15,004 nt of DNA, taken from NCBI GenBank assembly GCA_900128585.1, contig LT642537.1, forward strand, positions 1-15,004. Direction: 5' to 3'. How positions within the stretch are numbered: position 1 is the stretch's first letter; each line of letters begins with the position of its first letter. The notes under the pieces were generated by a model. That model was given only the letters and a program-made list of their open reading frames with translations, had not been told where the DNA came from and ran no database searches. Source of the DNA: Stramenopiles sp. TOSAG23-3. Lineage: Eukaryota > Sar. This document shows positions 7,306 through 15,003 of the stretch, piece after piece. Both the position numbers and the translations under genes were made by a program.

Positions 7306-8922
7306 ATGGCTTCGTTTGCAAAGAAGAAGTCGGGAGGAGGGTCATACCGTAAGAAAATGAGTCTGAGTACTTTTGGCCCCAGTAGCGAGGACGCGGACTT
7401 TTTGGCAGCAGAAATAGTTCACAAACAGGTCAACGATTCTGATGATGCGTTTGAGGTAGGGGCCGCGGTTGTAGGCCTGTACGAGGAATCGCAGTCGGGC
7501 AGTATCCCTTCTCGGAGGCGGGGCTCGTCGATCCAAGAAGTTTTTGACGAAGCGGACAAAGAAGGCCCCTTGGATCTGGAGAGCGATATGGTGTATTTAT
7601 CGCACCTTGGGAAGGGCGCGGAAGGACAGGTCAAATTAGGGCTTTATATCCCCAGCCTTCGCTTGGTTGCAATCAAAGAGGTGAATGTATCCGACGAAAA
7701 GCATCGAAAAATGTACCTGAACGAGCTCCATGCGGTTCACGAGAATTTAAAGCCGATAAACTTGCACGAAGACGTGGAAGCTATGCGCAAACGGATCATG
7801 CCTGTACACAAGTCCCACAGCGTTCTTTTGCGGCATGGGCGCGGGGCAACAACCAATGCCGCAGCACCTTCAACTGACGCCCAGAGAAAGACGCTTGGGA
7901 AAAGAAATTCTATTTCAAAATCGTCGACAGCGGGTCGGAATCTCCGGGCCCTGCTAGCACTCCACCGTCGTCCATCGAAGCATTTACTAAATTTTTATGG
8001 TGGTTTCTCCACGGGGACTGAAAACTTGGCCGGGCTTGTCTTAGAGTACATGGACGGCGGGGCTTTGGGGCATTTTGTAGACAACGACAACGACCGGATA
8101 GTTTCCAACAATGTGATGAAGCACATTGCACGCAGTCTCCTGCAAGGCGTCGCTGAGCTACACCGGAAGGATGTCGTCCACAGGGATATTAAGCCGGATA
8201 ACATTCTTCTGGGTCGGTCGTGCCAAAGTGTCAAGTTGGGTGATTTTGGGTTAGCCCTTCATGTAGATAAAATTACCCATACGCTGAAAGAATTTGAAGG
8301 AACGCTGGCGTTCATGTCTCCCGAACGTCTACGCGGAGAAGGGTATGGCATTTCATCCGACATCTGGAGCCTGGGCATGTCCCTTTTGACGATCGCGTTG
8401 GCAACCAGCCCAAAAATGTTTTTGGCAGAAAACGATGACGGGGCCCCGCTGCCAGCATCCACACCGAAAGGACCCAGAAGCACAGGGGAGGCGCTTCTTG
8501 GGAAAACCAATTTTTTTGACCTGTTGGCGGCCGTGTCCAAGCCCCTGGACGATCGGGTATTTGAGCTCAACCAAGATGTTGTTTGGCCTGATGATTTCAA
8601 GTGTGTTGTCCTTCGAATGTTAGAACCAGACCCAATGAAGCGAGGAAGTGCTAAACTGTTGCTAGAAGATCCGTACTTCCAAGGAATGGATTCTGCTGTT
8701 GCCGTGCAAAAACTTGAGGCGGACTGGAACTCCCTGTTCCATGAAAAGGCCGACAACAAAGATACCCTTTTACCCCAAATACTAGAGCAAATTCGCCTGC
8801 ACCAAGGGGAGGGAAAGCATGAATTCACACAGCACGCAGTGAACGATCTAGCCCAATCCCTTGGCCTTCAGTGCCCCATTGTAACCAAGGCCTTTGTCGA
8901 CAATGGAATGCCCGTTGTATGA
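7306..8922 (+). CDS. Protein kinase, MAP2K (STE7)-like
   Basis: 538 residues from the ATG at 7306 (A at -3). A Ser/Thr or dual-specificity kinase: glycine loop GKGAEGQV (102-109), VAIKEV with K124, catalytic HRDIKPDN (292-299), DFG (313-315), MSPERL (337-342; SPE in place of APE) and SDIWSLG (351-357). GKGAEGQV, FMSPERLRGEGYG and SDIWSLGMSLL are typical of MAP kinase kinases. The activation segment has T324, T326 and T333 as candidate phosphosites. Odd: about 70 residues (about 150-220, basic, Ser/Ala-rich) are inserted between the alpha-C helix and the strand starting LLNFYGGF, and a second low-complexity loop lies at about 374-398. The N-terminal 95 residues start basic and then become acidic, with RRRGSS at 70-75. 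The C-terminal part (460-538) looks helical and is not recognised. All catalytic residues present. Upstream partners unknown. Confidence 0.92.
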   Translation: MASFAKKKSGGGSYRKKMSLSTFGPSSEDADFLAAEIVHKQVNDSDDAFEVGAAVVGLYEESQSGSIPSRRRGSSIQEVFDEADKEGPLDLESDMVYLSHLGKGAEGQVKLGLYIPSLRLVAIKEVNVSDEKHRKMYLNELHAVHENLKPINLHEDVEAMRKRIMPVHKSHSVLLRHGRGATTNAAAPSTDAQRKTLGKRNSISKSSTAGRNLRALLALHRRPSKHLLNFYGGFSTGTENLAGLVLEYMDGGALGHFVDNDNDRIVSNNVMKHIARSLLQGVAELHRKDVVHRDIKPDNILLGRSCQSVKLGDFGLALHVDKITHTLKEFEGTLAFMSPERLRGEGYGISSDIWSLGMSLLTIALATSPKMFLAENDDGAPLPASTPKGPRSTGEALLGKTNFFDLLAAVSKPLDDRVFELNQDVVWPDDFKCVVLRMLEPDPMKRGSAKLLLEDPYFQGMDSAVAVQKLEADWNSLFHEKADNKDTLLPQILEQIRLHQGEGKHEFTQHAVNDLAQSLGLQCPIVTKAFVDNGMPVV

Positions 8923-9123
8923 AATCTTTTAATAGCATATACTTACTCTTAAATTACCTTTTAAGAATGAAGATTTCCTTTTCAAAGCAAAAATAGTTCG
9001 TAATTTCATTCACTAAAAAGTTTTCAATTTTAAGAATTATATACGTATCATACCTTATACTTTTCTCGTAACATATCATATCTTATAATATTTTCTCTAA
9101 ATAAGTTCGTCTTCACTACTACC

Positions 9124-10425
9124 CTACGCTAGCAAGGCCTGTGCCAGGGCTTTGGTGTTTTCTGCGTCGGTGCATTTCGCCAGCAACGCCTCTGGGATTC
9201 CGCTCTCGCTTGCAGCGCCCAGGATTGCACCGATGGCGATGCCCCGCTCCGAGGAGTCGCCGCTCACGCGGGCATTTTCTCTCATGGCATCTTCGAACGA
9301 AGTGTTGCGAAGGCAACTGTTCAAAACGAGGATGAAGGCGTGTGGGTTCATGCAGCCTTTGGCAATGAAGTGCTTTTCTTCCCCGTGAACGCTGGTTCCG
9401 TAGGCCTTTGCACAGTCTATCAAGGGCTTGTCCAACGACCCATTGACGAACTCGACGGCCTTCTGAATGACCTCGCTGGACATGGTTGGCGACGTTTTGC
9501 AGGTCGCAGCGTACGCATCTTTCACGCCCGTGCCGCCCGCGACAAGGAAAAGCATCTGCGCGAGGAACTGCGACACAAGGACGGCCTTGCTGTCCGCGCA
9601 ATTCTGTTGCGTGCGTACGATGACTTCGACGTTCTTTAGAAGGAGATCCAGCCCCCCCCGGCCGTACCGCATCACGGCGGGAACGATCTTTGCAAAGCAT
9701 TCGGCCATGGTGTTGTCCGCCCCCATCTTTGGCCACACCGTTTGCTTCTCGAGGGCCGCCTGCTTCGCTTCCTCCGCTTTCTTTGCTTCCTCCTCTGGAA
9801 CGTCTGCCCCGGGAGCTTCTTCTCCCGGGCCGTCCATGTTTTTAAGAAAATCCGTCATGGAATGGGATGGGCGGCCGGTGTACGCCTTGTAGTAAGCCTG
9901 CATATCCTTCGCCCATTCCATCCCGTCCACGGACGCCTTCGGGTCTTTTTTTGCAAGCAGAGACAGCATACCGAGCATTACTTCACCGGTAGGGCAGCAG
10001 CTTCCAAACTTGTAGTGCCCCGGGTAAGACGTCCCTTCTAGGGTGCACCACTTCAGAACGTACTCCATGTTGCAAGGGACGAGCTTATTGTATTCTTCTT
10101 CGGTTCTAGTCCCGTCGTGGAACCAAATCGACGAGGGCTTTGGATAAAACAGAGGGTCCGCGTCAGCAAGGAACGCTGTCCATTTGTCTTCCAAGTAGAA
10201 CCACTCAGTTGGCATGCAGGAAGCGTTTCCGACCAGTGCGCCCATGCACGCGTTGGTCAACCGCTCATTGAATTTCTCCGCATTCTTGGACTCGCTGGCA
10301 AGGAGGGCGCGCAAACGCTTGACCTCCTCTGTCGCGGCCTCTGGTGTCGTCAAGTCAGAGGCGTCCAGAGGTTTTTGCAACTCCTCCGCCAAAGACGGGT
10401 TGTTTACCGATGCACCTGCTCCCAT
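9124..10425 (-). CDS. ADP-ribosylglycohydrolase / J1-crystallin-like protein, N-myristoylation signature
   Basis: 433 residues from the ATG at 10425 (A at -3). N-terminus MGAGASVN fits the N-myristoylation consensus (G2, S6), so membrane attachment is likely. Helical segment 30-60, then the enzyme-like body: GALVGNASCMPTEW (62-75), GHYKFGSCCPTGEVMLGMLSLL (136 onward), WPKMGADNTM (231-240), VRTQQNCADSKAV (270-282) and SGDSSERGIAIGAILGAA (388-405). These line up with the ADP-ribosylglycohydrolase/J1-crystallin fold, which in its enzymes hydrolyses ADP-ribose linkages with two metal ions held by Asp-rich motifs. Here the usual TDDT and DTD-type clusters are not evident: only isolated D237 and D390 remain, as in crystallin-type members. 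So it may be inactive, structural, or changed in chemistry. Insert 201-228 is a Glu/Ala/Lys-rich loop or helix. Convergent with the kinase gene, 201 bp between stops. Confidence 0.72.
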   Translation of the reverse strand: MGAGASVNNPSLAEELQKPLDASDLTTPEAATEEVKRLRALLASESKNAEKFNERLTNACMGALVGNASCMPTEWFYLEDKWTAFLADADPLFYPKPSSIWFHDGTRTEEEYNKLVPCNMEYVLKWCTLEGTSYPGHYKFGSCCPTGEVMLGMLSLLAKKDPKASVDGMEWAKDMQAYYKAYTGRPSHSMTDFLKNMDGPGEEAPGADVPEEEAKKAEEAKQAALEKQTVWPKMGADNTMAECFAKIVPAVMRYGRGGLDLLLKNVEVIVRTQQNCADSKAVLVSQFLAQMLFLVAGGTGVKDAYAATCKTSPTMSSEVIQKAVEFVNGSLDKPLIDCAKAYGTSVHGEEKHFIAKGCMNPHAFILVLNSCLRNTSFEDAMRENARVSGDSSERGIAIGAILGAASESGIPEALLAKCTDAENTKALAQALLA

Positions 10426-10462
10426 TGTTCTGTTGGTTTATTTGTATGTGTATGTGTTTATC

Positions 10463-10472
10463 GTATATATAG
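10463..10472 (-). promoter_or_regulatory. TATATA element before the J1-crystallin-like gene
   Basis: The minus strand reads CTATATATAC, 38-47 nt upstream of the ATG at 10425. A plausible TATA box with a short leader. GTATGTGTATGTG dinucleotide-like DNA lies between it and the start. Confidence 0.35.
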
Positions 10473-11044
10473 ATAGATCGGTGTATGTCTGTGTATGCGC
10501 TGCTTTTGAATTTGAAACGGCTGGAAATGGTCCATTCCGTCGTTTTGGTGTGTGTTTAAATAGATTGTCTCGTCAGAGTGTCTCACAATGTAATACTACC
10601 AAAAAGTAAAATAATATAATTTAAAATAATAATAAAATACGACGAAGAAGAACGGAGTAGGAGGAACAGAGGAAGAACAAATAAGAACAAACGACCGAGA
10701 AGACATTATTATAGAAGAAAAAAGAAGAAAAAAAAAAGAAAGATAGAAGAAGAATGAGTTGTTGTTCTTTTTTATTTTTAAATACATCAACACAACACCA
10801 GAGGAAGGCATGAGAAGAAGAAGAAGAAGGATGTGATTGATTGAGGAAGATATAAATAAATAATTAAATGATGCATCCTATAATAATAACAGTTACACAG
10901 CATATATAGTCTATATAAACTATAAATATAAATAATAAATAAAATATGAAACACATTTGTTGTAATACTGAGTGAGGACTGAGGGATGCTATGTAATGTA
11001 AATAATTAAAAAAGCAAATTATTAATATAACTACAACAAAAAAC

Positions 11045-11260
11045 AAGAAATTTCATCCATTCTTCTTTCATCCTCCTTCCTTCTTCATTCTTCTTCTTTC
11101 TTTCTTCCTTCTTCATTCATTCTCTTCATTCTTCTTCTTTCATCTCTTCATTCTTCTTCCTTCTTCATTCATTCTTCTTCCTTCTTCTTTCTTCTTCTTC
11201 TTCTTCTTCTTCTTCTTCTTCTTCTTCTTCTTCTTCTTCTTCTTTCTTCTTCTTCTTCCG
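11045..11260. repeat. Pyrimidine tract with perfect (CTT)18
   Basis: About 215 nt with very few purines on the + strand, made of TTCATTC and TTCTTC units. It includes a perfect CTT repeat at 11191-11244 (18 units). Long GAA/CTT tracts can form triplex DNA. Confidence 0.95.
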
Positions 11261-11497
11261 AATAATTATATGAATAATAATACTTTTTCGAATTATTGGT
11301 AATTATGGTATGTATTGAATGATTTTTTACGTACATTGATATATATTTGTATGATTGCTTAGGTGGTTGGGTGTGTTTATATTTGTTGTCGTCTCTGTTT
11401 GCGTTGTTTTACGTATCAATAGATTAAACATATACCGTACCGTACAAACCTTTCAGCACCGTATCATTTTCGAGGAGGGGCTGCGGGGGGTAAAGGG

Positions 11498-12889
11498 ATG
11501 GCGTTCCTGTTTTTGCCGACGGTGCACAACTATATATACCGGCAAACGCAGGCGGCGGCTGCAGCGTCGTTGCACGCCCAGGCCCGGAATGGCGGTCGTT
11601 CGCCCGTGGTCGAATCGGTGTGCACGACCGTTGCAGACATAGTAGTCATGTGCTCAAACTGCTCCCTCTTTTTCCACCTGGCCTGCCTCGTGTACTGGGG
11701 GCACGCATTGCCCCTGGGGAGGCAGGCCGTCAACGTGTGGGCGTGTTGCGTGTTCTTGTCTCACTATTTAAAGGACTTGCTGCTGATCCCGAAGATCACG
11801 AAAGTAGAACCGTCGTTACGGGCCGTGTGCAACAGCAAACGACTGAAGCGCGCATTTGCCGACTCGCGCACCACGTGGGACCTCCCCTGCGAGCCCATGT
11901 GCACGCTCGCGGCCATGCTGTCCATGTGCGCCGTGCTGGCGGCCTGCGTGTACCCGGGCTACACGGTATGGGTGTTTTTTAATGCGCTCCTTGTCTTTGC
12001 CTGCGCGTCGGGGAGCTTTGCATACCTCGGGCTCTACTCTTCTCCCTGTCTGTACACCAGCGCGGTCCTTGGGGGCGGGGTGGCCTGCTTGTGGGTGCAC
12101 TACGGGGACGCGCTGGAGGACACAATATTTTTGTGGGGGTCGTCGGCGATAGTCAACCTGCTCCTCACCCTGGCCTGCGCATTTTTCCTCCTTCTGGGGT
12201 ACCCCATCCCCTTCAAGTACTCCTACTCTTTCCCAAGGGTTGCCCGCGCCCTTGCGACGGCAACGGGGTTCATCGTTGGTGGAAACTCGTACGCTTTGCT
12301 GGCCAACCACCCAGGCGGTGGCACGAACGACTGTTACGGCAGCGTTCTACGGAATTTGAAAGTAGGCCTCTCGCAATTGCGGCGACAGGGTTTGTTGGGC
12401 CTGTCGGGCCTGTCGGGCCACGCCCTCACGGTGTCGCAAGAGTGCATGTACGACTCAGGAAAACGTGCAATGGGCGGCGTTGTTGTCGCGCTGATCCTTC
12501 GCCTCCTTGTCTCGCGGTTCGTACACTTCCAAGTTTCGCGGAGACTGCTGTTCTACTCCCCCTTTTTTCGGCCACGGCTGAGTGCGAATGCCGCCTCCGT
12601 ACTAGAAGGCTGCGACCACCGCTTCCTTCAAACGGTCGAGAAAGCGAGGGAGGACTTGTACGACGCCAGGCGACTTCGTCGGCAATTCGAGCTCGAGCGA
12701 CAAACAATGATTCGAAAGTCTGGTTCGAAACTAGGCAACAGAAAAGAGAAGCGGAAGAAGATGGAAGTCGCGGAAGGGCTGATTTACGAATACGCAGTGC
12801 CTACAAACATCGCACAAGGGGTGTTGGAAGGGCTGGTTTGCTCGTGTGTAGTGCCTTTTTCGCTGGATCTGTTGTTGAATCACAACTGA
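11498..12889 (+). CDS. Sphingosine-1-phosphate-phosphatase-like membrane protein, probably catalytically dead
   Basis: 463 residues from the ATG at 11498 (G at -3, G at +4). Eight or nine hydrophobic segments (about 43-66, 76-98, 134-152, 156-178, 185-202, 209-235, 322-340, 437-458). The layout fits PAP2-superfamily ER enzymes of the LCB3/SGPP type, which dephosphorylate long-chain base phosphates: KDLLLIPK (92-99) sits where K-x6-RP is expected, LPCEP (129-133) where PSxH is expected, and the C-terminal part (GKRAMGGVVVALILR at 321-335 and VAEGLIYEYAVPTN at 424-437) matches the end of SGPP proteins as I recall them. The catalytic signature is lost: the Arg of motif 1 is K99, the Ser/His of motif 2 are C131/P133, and motif 3 (SR-x5-H-x3-D) at best aligns to S181-S182, S188 and G192. 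Basic, charged insert 370-423. A small in-frame duplication encodes GLSGLSG. Could also be an unrelated polytopic protein. Confidence 0.6.
   Translation: MAFLFLPTVHNYIYRQTQAAAAASLHAQARNGGRSPVVESVCTTVADIVVMCSNCSLFFHLACLVYWGHALPLGRQAVNVWACCVFLSHYLKDLLLIPKITKVEPSLRAVCNSKRLKRAFADSRTTWDLPCEPMCTLAAMLSMCAVLAACVYPGYTVWVFFNALLVFACASGSFAYLGLYSSPCLYTSAVLGGGVACLWVHYGDALEDTIFLWGSSAIVNLLLTLACAFFLLLGYPIPFKYSYSFPRVARALATATGFIVGGNSYALLANHPGGGTNDCYGSVLRNLKVGLSQLRRQGLLGLSGLSGHALTVSQECMYDSGKRAMGGVVVALILRLLVSRFVHFQVSRRLLFYSPFFRPRLSANAASVLEGCDHRFLQTVEKAREDLYDARRLRRQFELERQTMIRKSGSKLGNRKEKRKKMEVAEGLIYEYAVPTNIAQGVLEGLVCSCVVPFSLDLLLNHN
12397..12420 (+). repeat. 9-bp tandem repeat inside the SGPP-like gene
   Basis: Unit GGGCCTGTC occurs twice followed by GGGCCA, in frame, encoding GLSGLSG. 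A small in-frame expansion that does not break the gene. Confidence 0.85.
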
Positions 12890-12999
12890 AAACAAAAACT
12901 GGGGCCCTGTTATTTATGTTAGTATCATACAAACAAATTTACATAGCATATTAAGTACTCCAAATTTAGCCGCTGTTTGAACTCGGGGATGATGTAGAA
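12890..12999. other. Short 3' spacer with TAGCATAT
   Basis: Downstream of the SGPP-like stop codon. It contains TAGCATAT, 55 nt after the stop; the same 8-mer lies after the kinase stop. TAGCCGCTGTT at 12967-12977 recurs at 13151-13161. Confidence 0.4.
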
Positions 13000-13769
13000 A
13001 TGGATCCTACAGCTACCTCCGCTAAGTGTAACCGAGTGCTTCACCGGCCGGGTTTTCCAGCATTTGGACCCAATTTAAGAGACACTGATAATCTACCCCC
13101 CCCCCAACACCAAAAGAGTCGTACAGATCCAGGCAAACAAAAAACAATTCTAGCCGCTGTTCGAGTTTTGGTAATAAAGGGACGATTGATTCTCCAAGTG
13201 ACTCTGATGAGTTCGGAAAGGCGGATAAGATTACCAGGGACTTTGACTGGGAATTGGGTCGGTTTGTTGAGTACAGATCACCTTTAACAAGAAACGAAAT
13301 ATTATCACTTGGTAGTCATTCTTCTCATTGGGATATAAATAATTGCTCACCTCAGTACCTCAGTGATTGACAATTTAAACGAAAACGAAATTAAAAAATC
13401 AAATTAAACCATCAAGATAGGACTAGTCAGGTTTGGAACTGAAATCGTAATTGATATTAAAATGAGAGTCTTGACCTTAAAGTCAAAGCATACTTATAAT
13501 ATTTGCTTTTTATAAATTTCTTATCATACAAGTCGTATGCATATGTATAATAATTTGTTAATTTTATTAAACGGCGATAAAACGACGGTTAGCATATAAT
13601 ACGCGAAATTTATCTCTCGACAAATTTTTAATTACTTAAAAAACAGCCTTCATTTAGGAGCGAGCCATCGGACCAGGAAGTTGACTACGGGTCTTTTGCC
13701 ATTGACGCAAATCCACCTACCGATTCAAACCACGCATGGGGTACATCTGAACATGATAGTCAAGACTAA
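13000..13769 (+). CDS. Cryptic gene: two exons, frame break at poly-C (possible pseudogene)
   Basis: Not a single open frame, but three coding-like blocks. Block 1 starts at ATG 13000 (MDPTATSAKCNRVLH) and runs to a 10-C run (13096-13105). After it, the coding-like frame is shifted by one: PTPKESYRSRQ, then Ser/Asp-rich (SPSDSDEFGKADK), then FDWELGRFVEYRSPLTRNE and SHWDINNCSPQ, ending at a TGA (13368-13370). Block 3 (13658-13769) reads SEPSDQEVDYGSFAIDANPP, then TSEHDSQD and TAA. A GTACCT donor at 13355 and a TTTAG acceptor at 13656-13657 join the last two in frame (split Gln codon) across a 303-bp AT-rich intron. One missing C in the run would restore a product of about 155 residues, acidic and Ser-rich, probably disordered. 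No family recognised. Alternatives: pseudogene, or the unshifted 95-residue frame 13000-13287. Confidence 0.4.
13096..13105 (+). repeat. Poly-C run, 10 nt, at a frame break
   Basis: Ten C in a row. The coding-like reading frame changes across it: upstream codons begin at position 1 modulo 3, downstream at 0 modulo 3. A homopolymer length error or a real frameshift would explain this. Confidence 0.85.
13355..13657 (+). other. Putative intron in the cryptic gene
   Basis: Starts GTACCT and ends TTTAG. Strongly AT-rich with stops in all frames, flanked by coding-like sequence in matching phase (two bases of a codon before, one after). An alternative donor, GTGATT at 13363, would put exon 2 in a less protein-like frame. 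This would be the only intron in the window. Confidence 0.35.
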
Positions 13770-13977
13770 GTGACAAGGGTATATTGATTACTAAAATCAT
13801 CACAGTTGAGATCAGTTCGCAGTACATGAAGGAATGTAAAACTCTAATGGACAAATGCTGAGTAGATTCATTTTCAGCCCATTTTTTGTTTTTAATAACA
13901 GCAAATTTTTCTTTTTAATTCGGTGCACTTTTACATCAGCCTGCCCCTCACTGTGGGCAGGCAGCACTATATCTTCG
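13770..13977. other. Short convergent spacer
   Basis: AT-rich region between the cryptic + gene and the HMG-like - gene. Nothing recognised beyond presumed 3' ends. Confidence 0.5.
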
Positions 13978-15003
13978 TCAAGATTGAGGGTTTGCTGTTT
14001 CACCCGCGCAAGGGGTGGCAATCGTGCTTGTTTGCACTTTGCTCGATTGCGCCGTAGCCGGGTGGCCACACGACCCTTCTCGGCTCTTCTTGGCCGAGCA
14101 AATCGATGCCATTTTGAACTTAAAGTCATGCGGTAGGAAGCGTTCGGACAGGCACGCCAAAGGCACAGTATAATCCAGATTGGCTTCAATGCACTCGGTG
14201 ATAAATTCTGCCTGGGTCCTAAAGAATGACTGGAACTTCTCAAAATATTCTTCTTTTGTCAGAGCGCGCAAGGGTTGGTGTAATACCCATTCGATCGCTT
14301 TTGCTTGGAAGTTTGCTTTCTCTTGGCTGCTCATCGCTTTCCATCGCGCGTCTTGTCGGATAAACGTAGCCATGCGCCCCTTGTCAATTTCACCAGTATA
14401 TATTTGGCTGTATGCCTCACGGGTTTCTCGGAGAAACAGCCAGAACCCATCAATGTCACGGGGTGCGCCATGCAGGTACAGACCAGCCTCCCGTGCCCTA
14501 TATACTACATATTTCCAAGTCTTTCCGTGAAGAAATGCTCCCTGCAAGTCTGCCCACGTTGTCGACGGTTTGGCCTCTCGTATAAACTTTTGCAGGTGTG
14601 CATCATCCTGTTCCCCCCATCCCGTTTCAGTAATACTAAGTAGCACATCGCGCGCTAATGACCCATACTCTGCTTTCTCTTCTGAACACATGCTGTTCCA
14701 AGTCTCTTCCAGTTGCTCGGTGCTCAAATTGCCCTCCTGTTTGGCCTCGAAAATCTCTTTTGCGACCGGGGGTAAGGGCAAAAGGTACCCGAACCTGCGC
14801 GCAATCGTGATGCATTTGTTCTTGTCCAAGGAACTGCCGTGCATAACTTCCAGAAAACTCCATGTAAATTCTTTCTTCGTTTGGCAGACTAATTGTATTA
14901 ACCCTGCCAATGCGCGCGAGCCATCGTCCGCTCTGCTCCTGCTTGTCGAAATGGCAGCAGCGCCGTCGGCTTCGTGCGTAATGTTCGCAGTGGAGTCGCC
15001 CGA
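13978..15003 (-). CDS. HMG-box-like protein, 5' end outside the window
   Basis: The frame is open from the right edge to the TGA at 13978 (341 visible codons); no ATG occurs before 14844, so the gene very likely starts beyond the window. Two stretches look like the HMG box (DNA-bending, chromatin or transcription role in the nucleus). Strong one at 14287-14454: DGFWLFLRETREAYSQ, then RWKAMSSQEKANFQAKAIEW, matching the box pattern of an aromatic first helix, a central W-K and EK-x-x-[FY]-x-x-x-A. Weaker one at about 14635-14769: AKEIFEAKQEG, then LEETWNSMCSEEKAEYGSLA. A third segment (14200-14260, EYFEKFQSFFRTQAEF) is helical and aromatic. The tail after 14130 is basic then Ser/Thr-rich and probably disordered. 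Looks less GC-rich than neighbouring genes. If the ATG at 14844 is the start, the protein is 288 residues. Confidence 0.65.
   Translation of the reverse strand, partial: SGDSTANITHEADGAAAISTSRSRADDGSRALAGLIQLVCQTKKEFTWSFLEVMHGSSLDKNKCITIARRFGYLLPLPPVAKEIFEAKQEGNLSTEQLEETWNSMCSEEKAEYGSLARDVLLSITETGWGEQDDAHLQKFIREAKPSTTWADLQGAFLHGKTWKYVVYRAREAGLYLHGAPRDIDGFWLFLRETREAYSQIYTGEIDKGRMATFIRQDARWKAMSSQEKANFQAKAIEWVLHQPLRALTKEEYFEKFQSFFRTQAEFITECIEANLDYTVPLACLSERFLPHDFKFKMASICSAKKSREGSCGHPATAQSSKVQTSTIATPCAGETANPQS

Larger units (their letters stand above)
10426..11497. other. Divergent promoter spacer, low-complexity
   Basis: 1072 bp between divergent genes. It holds, in order, the TATATA element and GTATGT-rich leader, a GAA-rich purine tract (about 10630-10825), AT-rich DNA (10850-11040), a long TTC/TTCATTC pyrimidine tract (11045-11260), AT-rich DNA, and the upstream region of the next gene. 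Small frames in it (10596-10811 and 10864-11046, minus) translate only simple sequence. Confidence 0.75.

Noticed and set aside
9119-9736. 205-residue minus-strand frame overlapping the J1-crystallin-like gene
   Set aside because: Shifted frame of the same strand; Arg/His-rich, no domain.
12091-12954. 287-residue plus-strand frame overlapping the SGPP-like gene
   Set aside because: Arg/Pro/Gly-rich translation typical of a shifted frame in GC-rich coding DNA, without a plausible domain.
14844-14910. Start of the HMG-like gene at TTG 14910 or ATG 14844
   Set aside because: The frame stays open and coding-like to the window edge, so the true start is probably outside; ATG 14844 is kept only as an alternative.
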